DNA from: Anaerolineae bacterium
GTDB lineage: Bacteria; Chloroflexota; Anaerolineae; Epilineales; JAHCIE01
NCBI GenBank assembly: GCA_026129385.1
Contig: JAHCIE010000130.1
Coordinates: forward strand, 1 to 8,175
DNA length: 8,175 bases
Direction: 5' to 3'
Position numbers and translations under genes: made by a program. Below, in pieces: positions 1 through 3,510 of the stretch. The stretch's first letter is position 1, and each line of letters begins with the position of its first letter. The notes below the pieces were generated by a model, which saw only the letters and a list, made by a program, of their open reading frames with translations, did not search any database and was not told where the DNA came from.

Positions 1-842
1 TGGCTGCGCCCGCCCATGCGCCGCGCCGTCGGTAGCAGAATCAGCAGCAAGAGAATGGCCGCTACCAGCACGAACGACAGCGTCGGCGTGCCCGCGAAGT
101 TCTGCGCGCTGACCAGGATGGCCGCCGAGACATTGCGTTGCGCCGTTCCCAAGCCCATGACGCTCCGCACGCCGGGGTCGCGCCCGCCGAGCAGGAAGCC
201 TATGAGCAGGCTGCCCGCGATGAACAGCAGTAGCGCCAGGATGCCCAGCGAGCCAATCAGGCTGATGATATTCGACACGTTCAACCCCAGCCCTGTCACC
301 AGCAGCAGGAGCATCGCTATGCTGGAAACCTTATTCATCAGCGGCTGCCAGTGGGCGGCGTCCTCTGACCAGTGCGTCTTGATGAGCAGGCCCATCGCCA
401 GCGGGATGAGCATCAGCACGATCAACGACTTGGCGATGTCCCACGGGTTGACCGACACGCCCGGCAGCAGCAGGGGCAGGACGAGGGGCAGGTAGATGAT
501 GGTGACGACCATCAGTAGTACCATCAGCCCCACACCGAAGGCAACGTTGCCCTTCGCGCCCTGGACCAGCTTGGGCAGGAAGGGGGCGCCCGCCGCGCAC
601 CCCAGCACGATCAGGCCGATTTGCAGCGACTGCTCCAGAGGGATGAGGCGGGTGATGAGCAGGGCCAGCAGCGGTACAAGGACGAAGTTCGCCAGCAGCG
701 CCATGAGTACCAGGCGCATATTCTTGAGCGGCGCTAGAATCTGCGCAACGGTGAGGCTCAGGCCCATCGCCAGCATACTGGTGACGATGAACAGCAAGCC
801 TGACAGCTGCGCGATGGCAGTGAAGAACTGGTCAAGGGTCAT
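1..842 (-). CDS. BASS-family transporter (bile acid:sodium symporter-like), 3' end cut by window edge
   Basis: An open frame with no stop runs from an ATG at 842 to the left edge, giving 280 residues; the C-terminus lies outside. The protein is almost entirely hydrophobic, with about eight or nine membrane segments (for example residues 14-36, 43-65, 74-90, 102-125, 138-153, 174-186, 196-217, 256-270). Two family-like conserved stretches are visible: GCAAGAPFLPKL at 81-92 and GLGTAQRNVSAA at 230-241, the latter matching the BASS signature region that helps form the sodium/substrate crossover. Known members import bile acids, steroid sulfates, pantoate or other organic anions with sodium; the substrate here cannot be read from sequence. 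The start is backed by CGGAG 8 nt upstream (851-855). It lies 18 nt after the TRIC-like gene, so the two are probably co-transcribed. BASS proteins usually have about 300-330 residues, so only a short tail is missing. Confidence 0.88.
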   Translation of the reverse strand, partial: MTLDQFFTAIAQLSGLLFIVTSMLAMGLSLTVAQILAPLKNMRLVLMALLANFVLVPLLALLITRLIPLEQSLQIGLIVLGCAAGAPFLPKLVQGAKGNVAFGVGLMVLLMVVTIIYLPLVLPLLLPGVSVNPWDIAKSLIVLMLIPLAMGLLIKTHWSEDAAHWQPLMNKVSSIAMLLLLVTGLGLNVSNIISLIGSLGILALLLFIAGSLLIGFLLGGRDPGVRSVMGLGTAQRNVSAAILVSAQNFAGTPTLSFVLVAAILLLLILLPTARRMGGRS

Positions 843-860
843 AGGAGTCGCTCCGTTCCC

Positions 861-1619
861 CTACTTGAACTCTTCGCGAATCGCCTCGCCCAGCGGCTTG
901 CGCTCCGCCTCACCCGCCGCCACGTCGGCCGGCTCCCACGGCTCCGGCTCCTCCCACTTGAGGAACAGCGCCAACATGCGGAAGGTGAACCCGACCACGA
1001 AGGCGACGGCCATGCCCGCATTCAGCGACAGGCCGCCCAGCGCGCAGAAGACGTAGACGACGCTCGTCAGGATAGCGGTGCCGACAAACCACTCGCCGCG
1101 GACAAAGAGCTTGGGCGTGACCCCCGACGTCAGGTCAATGAAATAGCGGCCAAAGGTCGGCCCGACGACGCCCAGCAACAGGGCGGGTAACACGAGATTG
1201 AGCTGGTCCAGCCCCTTCTGTGCGCCGACGACGGCGTACCAGGGCAGGGAGAACGCCGTCATGAATTGGAACAGGCCTTCGCGAAACTTCTGACCGCTGT
1301 TGAACGCGATCACCAGCGCCAGGCAGGCGGCCAGGAAGCACAGAATCAGGTACCAGGGATTGGTGAGGGCCGACGGCACGTCGGCCAGGAGAACGTCGCG
1401 CGCCACGCCGCCGCCGATGCCCCCCAGAATCGCCATAATGAGAATGCCAACGACCGTATAGTGCTTGTAGTGGTCGGGACGTCGGGCCAGCAGCGCGCCA
1501 TTGAAGGCGTTGGTGGTGGCGGCAATGAGATCGATGATTGTCAGAGCGCTCAGGCTCCAAAAGCCGAAATTGGCCCAGAAATTCGTCCAGGCGGATTGGA
1601 AGTCCATTTCTCCTCGCAT
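861..1619 (-). CDS. UPF0126 / TRIC-type cation channel family membrane protein (YicG-like)
   Basis: This 252-residue protein has about seven membrane segments and a charged cytoplasmic tail (residues 221-252, rich in E, K and R). The first half carries the UPF0126 hallmark: NAFNGALLARR at 37-47, then GILIMAILGGIGGGVARDVLL at 58-78. The family is built from two three-helix repeats plus a last helix. Prokaryotic homologues of the trimeric intracellular cation channels conduct potassium/sodium; older annotations call them glycine transporters. The second repeat is degenerate: where a GGxGGG...RD-like turn is expected, one reads GVVGPTFGRYFID at 150-162. The start is uncertain. Met1 (1619) has only a weak AGGG at 1628-1631, which lies inside a stem-loop. 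Met5 (1607) has AGGAG at 1610-1614, but only 2 nt away. It sits 61 nt after the LURP-one-like gene and 18 nt before the BASS gene. Confidence 0.85.
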   Translation of the reverse strand: MRGEMDFQSAWTNFWANFGFWSLSALTIIDLIAATTNAFNGALLARRPDHYKHYTVVGILIMAILGGIGGGVARDVLLADVPSALTNPWYLILCFLAACLALVIAFNSGQKFREGLFQFMTAFSLPWYAVVGAQKGLDQLNLVLPALLLGVVGPTFGRYFIDLTSGVTPKLFVRGEWFVGTAILTSVVYVFCALGGLSLNAGMAVAFVVGFTFRMLALFLKWEEPEPWEPADVAAGEAERKPLGEAIREEFK

Positions 1620-1625
1620 CAGGCA

Positions 1626-1656
1626 GGCCCTAAAGGCCTTAGGGGCCTTTAGGGCC
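1626..1656. repeat. Perfect 13-bp inverted repeat (stem-loop) upstream of the TRIC-like gene
   Basis: The left arm GGCCCTAAAGGCC (1626-1638) and the right arm GGCCTTTAGGGCC (1644-1656) are exact reverse complements, separated by TTAGG. In the minus-strand transcript the hairpin lies 24 nt after the LURP-one-like stop and ends 6 nt before the Met1 codon of the TRIC-like gene. It therefore buries the only AGGG available to Met1. No T-run follows on either strand, so it is not a textbook intrinsic terminator. It may act as an attenuator, an RNA processing site, a translation switch or a dispersed genomic repeat. Confidence 0.8.
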
Positions 1657-1680
1657 GCCGCCGCAATACCGATAGCAGCG

Positions 1681-2235
1681 CTAGCGGCCGGGGTGCGCCA
1701 TCATGTCGATGGCGACCGTTACGGCCAGAATGATGATGTCGTCCTGGCCCGGGTCGATCTCGACACCGTAGGTGTCACGCACCCGGAACCACTTCTTGGA
1801 CACTTCGGCGACTTTGTCGCGACCTTCGCCGATCGTGTACTCGTGGTCCAGGATGTTGCCCTGCACCTCTAGATCGGGGCCTTCCTTGACCTTGACGACC
1901 CACCGCTCGCGCACCGGCGTAATCAGCGCCTTCTTGACCATCGCCAGGCGCTCGCCGCGTGGCCCTTCGATCTCCATGCTGTCCTTGACGCGCAGCATGC
2001 GCTCCTGAATCTTGGCCTGCTCGGCGCCGTGGGCGTCCTCAAAAAGCAGCGTCTGGCGCACCCGCAGCGCCTTGCCATCGACCTTGTAGACCCGCTCGCC
2101 GCGGTCGTTCTCGATCCAGAAATCGTCGCCGATGGAGACCATGTTCTGGCGCATCTGGTAGTGGGTCTTTCCAGGGCCGCCCGGCCCGCGGTCATCGCGG
2201 CGGTCCTCGCGTCGCTCCTCGCGTCGTCCTCGCAT
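1681..2235 (-). CDS. LURP-one-related / YxjI-like family protein (tubby-like beta-barrel fold)
   Basis: This 184-residue soluble protein closely follows the bacterial LURP-one-related (PF04525) pattern. It shows YQMRQNMVSIGDDFWIEN (26-43), a paired VYKVDGKALRVRQTL segment (49-63), KIQERMLRVKDSMEIE (75-90), VKKALI (100-105), GNILDHEYTI (126-135), KKWFRVRDTYGVEI (147-160) and the terminal hydrophobic helix DDIIILAVTVAIDMM (165-179). The fold is a 12-stranded barrel around a central helix, related to tubby and phospholipid scramblase. Bacterial functions are poorly known; membrane-lipid or stress roles are only inferred. Residues 1-22 are a low-complexity Arg/Asp/Glu then Gly/Pro leader absent from the core fold. 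The start is supported by AAGGAG at 2247-2252, 11 nt away. It is 321 bp downstream of the SHOCT gene and 61 nt upstream of the TRIC-like gene. Confidence 0.85.
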   Translation of the reverse strand: MRGRREERREDRRDDRGPGGPGKTHYQMRQNMVSIGDDFWIENDRGERVYKVDGKALRVRQTLLFEDAHGAEQAKIQERMLRVKDSMEIEGPRGERLAMVKKALITPVRERWVVKVKEGPDLEVQGNILDHEYTIGEGRDKVAEVSKKWFRVRDTYGVEIDPGQDDIIILAVTVAIDMMAHPGR

Positions 2236-2237
2236 CG
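2204..2237. repeat. Three imperfect 11-12 bp tandem repeats over the LURP-one-like start codon
   Basis: TCCTCGCGTCGC (2204-2215), TCCTCGCGTCG (2216-2226) and TCCTCGCATCG (2227-2237) are adjacent copies. In the minus-strand gene they encode the start codon and the Arg-rich run RGRREERRED. The CAT complementary to the ATG arose within the third copy, where CGT reads CAT. Copy-number change here would lengthen or shorten the charged leader, or shift the reading frame. Confidence 0.7.
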
Positions 2238-2254
2238 TGATACACTCTCCTTTT

Positions 2255-2276
2255 GGCTACAGCTCCGGCTGTGGCC
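2255..2276 (-). promoter_or_regulatory. Leader stem-loop just upstream of the LURP-one-like ribosome binding site
   Basis: On the minus strand GGCCACAGC, loop CGGA, GCTGTAGCC forms a 9-bp stem with one C/A mismatch. It ends 2 nt before the AAGGAG that serves the LURP-one-like gene. The tight loop and the position suggest a 5'-leader structure affecting ribosome access or RNA stability. There is no U-run, so termination is unlikely. Function is inferred from position alone. Confidence 0.35.
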
Positions 2277-2513
2277 TAATTGATGGAGTCGTTAGGCTGG
2301 CGGTTCTTGGGGGCCAGCGCTCCACACTTGATTTCGATATACTTGGGCCGGCCCAGCGGACTGGGCGGCTGGCTAGGGGCATACGGCGTTACCGGAACCG
2401 GATTTGCCCGCCACGGGTACGGCCGACCGGCAGGCTTGGCCGCGCGCAGCGATGGGCAATACGACCGCAACGCAGGCGGACAGGGTGAGGCAAAGCCCGC
2501 CTGTAGAGAGCGG

Positions 2514-2542
2514 CAGGGGGTGGCAAGCGCTGCCACCCCCTG
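2514..2542 (-). terminator. 12-bp GC-rich hairpin, likely 3' end of the DUF6325-SHOCT transcript
   Basis: CAGGGGGTGGCA (2514-2525) and TGCCACCCCCTG (2531-2542) pair perfectly around a 5-nt loop, starting 14 nt after the SHOCT gene stop codon. The position is that of an intrinsic terminator. However, the sequence after the stem on the minus strand (GCCGCTCTCTAC) has only a pyrimidine-rich stretch and no U-run. It could be a weak terminator or a 3'-end stabilising hairpin. Confidence 0.5.
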
Positions 2543-2556
2543 GCGACTATCGAATA

Positions 2557-2886
2557 TCAACCAGTGCCGAGGAGCTTCGCCTTGGCGGCCTCGAACTCCG
2601 CGTCGCTCAGCACGCCCGCATTGTGCAGCTGGGACAGCTGGTTGATCTGCGCGACCAGGTCCGACTGGGGGGCCGCGGCGGGGGCGGCCGGCGGGGCCTC
2701 CTGGGGCGGCGCCTGTACGTAGACGACCTGCGGCTCGGCGGGTTGGGCCGGCTGCGTGGCGGCCATGGCCTCGCTGTAGGCGGCCGCGTCCTTCTGGGCC
2801 GAGTGGCGGTTCACCGCGTTCCTGGTGGCGGTCGCCGTGCCGACCACGGCCGCCGTGCGGGCCATCCCTCGAATCAATCCTGGCAT
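2557..2886 (-). CDS. Small SHOCT-domain protein
   Basis: This 109-residue protein starts MPGLIRGMARTAAVVGTATA, a short Gly/Ala-rich amphipathic or weakly hydrophobic N-terminus. A linker very rich in Ala, Pro and Gln follows (43-75, with QVVYVQAPPQ near its middle). It ends in a classic SHOCT motif at 76-107: LVAQINQLSQLHNAGVLSDA, then EFEAAKAKLL. SHOCT domains are short helical hairpins at the ends of many bacterial proteins, thought to mediate oligomerisation or tethering; no enzyme activity is expected. The frame is open further upstream (to 3024), but the start at 2886 is set by AAGGAGG (2892-2898) 5 nt away. That site overlaps the TAA of the DUF6325-like gene, 10 nt upstream, so translation of the two is probably coupled. 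Confidence 0.82.
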   Translation of the reverse strand: MPGLIRGMARTAAVVGTATATRNAVNRHSAQKDAAAYSEAMAATQPAQPAEPQVVYVQAPPQEAPPAAPAAAPQSDLVAQINQLSQLHNAGVLSDAEFEAAKAKLLGTG

Positions 2887-2891
2887 GTCTT

Positions 2892-2898
2892 CCTCCTT
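2892..2898 (-). promoter_or_regulatory. Shine-Dalgarno overlapping the upstream stop codon (SHOCT gene)
   Basis: AAGGAGG on the minus strand, 5 nt before the SHOCT ATG, shares its first two bases with the TAA stop (2897-2899) of the DUF6325-like gene. A ribosome ending on the first gene sits directly on the next start site, which favours fixed-ratio production of the two proteins. It also decides the start, excluding the longer 155-codon reading of the frame. Confidence 0.75.
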
Positions 2899-3328
2899 AC
2901 GTGTTGTCTGTGAGCGAGGCGAAGGCCTCGTCCACTTCGGCGGCCGGCACCCGGAACTGGGTAGCGAACTCGACACCGGCGTGGTCCAGGGCCTGGACGA
3001 GTTGGACGGCCCAGACATGCTCAATCGCGAGAGCGAAGACGGCCGAGCCAGGCGCCATACCCTCGATCAGCGCGTCGGCATCATCGGTGTCGAAGAGACC
3101 GCGCGTCTCCGTGGGGATGAAGTTGGCAGCCTCGGCGATATCCGCCGGTAGGTCCTTTAGCTCGAACCTGAAGGGCAGGCCTTGCTCGTTTTTCACGACG
3201 ATCAGGGCATCCAGCACGCGGATGGTGCCGGCCGCCGAGAGGCGCTGCAACTCCTTGAGAACGGTGCCATCGAGGCGGGGCTGGCCGCCAGCCATGATGA
3301 TCACATCCACGGGTCCACGGTTGATCAT
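2897..3328 (-). CDS. DUF6325-like small protein
   Basis: This 143-residue soluble protein resembles the DUF6325 family of actinobacteria and chloroflexi. It begins MINRGPVDVIIMAG, then shows GTVLKELQRL (21-30), GTIRVLDALIVVKNEQG (34-50), a polar middle with LFDTDDADALIEGMAPGSAV (78-97), and EHVWAVQLVQAL (103-114) with VPAAEVDEAF (127-136). Alternating strands and helices suggest a duplicated alpha/beta (ferredoxin-like) fold, as in DUF1269-type proteins. No catalytic motif is visible and the function is unknown. The frame is open back to 3454, but AAGGAGG at 3338-3344, 9 nt upstream, fixes the start at 3328. It forms a two-gene unit with the SHOCT gene, a neighbour pairing I recall for this family; that recollection needs a neighbourhood search. 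The DUF assignment is from memory of the pattern. Confidence 0.75.
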   Translation of the reverse strand: MINRGPVDVIIMAGGQPRLDGTVLKELQRLSAAGTIRVLDALIVVKNEQGLPFRFELKDLPADIAEAANFIPTETRGLFDTDDADALIEGMAPGSAVFALAIEHVWAVQLVQALDHAGVEFATQFRVPAAEVDEAFASLTDNT

Positions 3329-3337
3329 GTAGCACTT

Positions 3338-3344
3338 CCTCCTT
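3338..3344 (-). promoter_or_regulatory. Shine-Dalgarno fixing the DUF6325-like start
   Basis: AAGGAGG on the minus strand lies 9 nt before the ATG at 3328 and after the alternative upstream ATGs at 3352 and 3454, which have no comparable site. This supports the 143-residue product. Confidence 0.75.
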
Positions 3345-3406
3345 CTAGACATGGGTGAGCACCGCCTGAGGGGGCGGATGCAACGGGCCGATTGGTCGAT
3401 AGCCAC

Positions 3407-3427
3407 GGCGGATGTGACGTCATCGCC
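3407..3427. promoter_or_regulatory. Imperfect palindrome with TGACGTCA core, possible operator
   Basis: The 8-bp palindrome TGACGTCA (3415-3422) lies inside a longer imperfect dyad GGCGGATG...CATCGCC (3407-3427). It lies just downstream of the proposed -10 box and about 80 nt upstream of the DUF6325-like start, where a repressor could block initiation or elongation. An 8-bp palindrome also arises by chance fairly often in GC-rich DNA. Confidence 0.3.
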
Positions 3428-3435
3428 GTCATGCC

Positions 3436-3441
3436 ATTGTA
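3436..3441 (-). promoter_or_regulatory. Candidate -10 box for the DUF6325-SHOCT pair
   Basis: TACAAT on the minus strand (five of six matches to TATAAT) sits in a relatively AT-rich dip of the 182-bp gap and about 108 nt before the DUF6325-like ATG. A poor -35 candidate, TTCGCG (3460-3465), is 18 bp upstream and falls inside a hairpin. The -10 is attractive but the -35 is weak, so this is tentative. Confidence 0.35.
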
Positions 3442-3456
3442 CACCAAACACCAAGC

Positions 3457-3476
3457 GGGCGCGAACGGATGCGCCC
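3457..3476 (-). terminator. Small hairpin after the sulfatase gene, possible transcript end
   Basis: GGGCGC and GCGCCC pair around an 8-nt loop, starting 34 nt after the sulfatase stop codon. On the minus strand it is followed by CGCTTGGTGTTTGG, with scattered Ts but no clean U-run. It overlaps one copy of a 9-bp direct repeat. It may mark the end of the DUF1254-LppX-sulfatase transcript. Confidence 0.3.
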
Positions 3477-3496
3477 TACCTGTCATTCGCCCTACC
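3472..3496. repeat. 9-bp direct repeat CGCCCTACC, two copies 16 bp apart
   Basis: CGCCCTACC occurs at 3472-3480 and 3488-3496 (GGTAGGGCG on the minus strand) in the gap downstream of the sulfatase. The 16-bp spacing places the copies about one and a half helical turns apart. It could be a regulator binding site or the remnant of a dispersed GTAGGGCG-type repeat. Confidence 0.5.
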
Positions 3497-3510
3497 GAGG
3501 CGAACCGCAA

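Larger units (their letters stand above)
2236..2556. other. 321-bp stretch without a convincing gene
   Basis: This lies between the SHOCT gene stop and the LURP-one-like start. It contains the strong hairpin at 2514-2542, a 7-bp inverted repeat CAGGCGG/CCGCCTG (2473-2479 and 2497-2503, 17-nt loop), a 6-bp stem GCCCAG/CTGGGC (2351-2366) beside the palindrome GGGCCGGCCC (2345-2354), and a 9-bp one-mismatch stem at 2255-2276 just before the Shine-Dalgarno of the LURP-one-like gene. A minus-strand open frame of 94 codons crosses it (2276-2560), but it spans the hairpin and has no recognisable domain. I could not pick out a convincing -35/-10 pair, although a promoter for the downstream genes is expected here. 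Confidence 0.6.

Noticed and set aside
16..1056. Long plus-strand open frames opposite the BASS and TRIC-like genes
   Set aside because: They are Arg/Ser-rich antisense frames, common in GC-rich DNA, while the minus strand encodes clear membrane protein families with ribosome sites.
2276..2560. Minus-strand open frame of 94 codons between the SHOCT and LURP-one-like genes
   Set aside because: It spans the strong hairpin at 2514-2542, has odd composition (many Pro, Ser, Cys), no clear ribosome site and no recognisable domain; only the last 25 residues look faintly protein-like.
2887..3024. N-terminal extension of the SHOCT frame to 3024
   Set aside because: It overlaps the DUF6325-like gene and ignores the strong Shine-Dalgarno just before 2886.
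3329..3454. N-terminal extension of the DUF6325-like frame to 3454
   Set aside because: The family-like sequence starts at MINRGPVDVI, which has AAGGAGG 9 nt upstream; the extension is low-quality sequence crossing the proposed promoter and palindrome.
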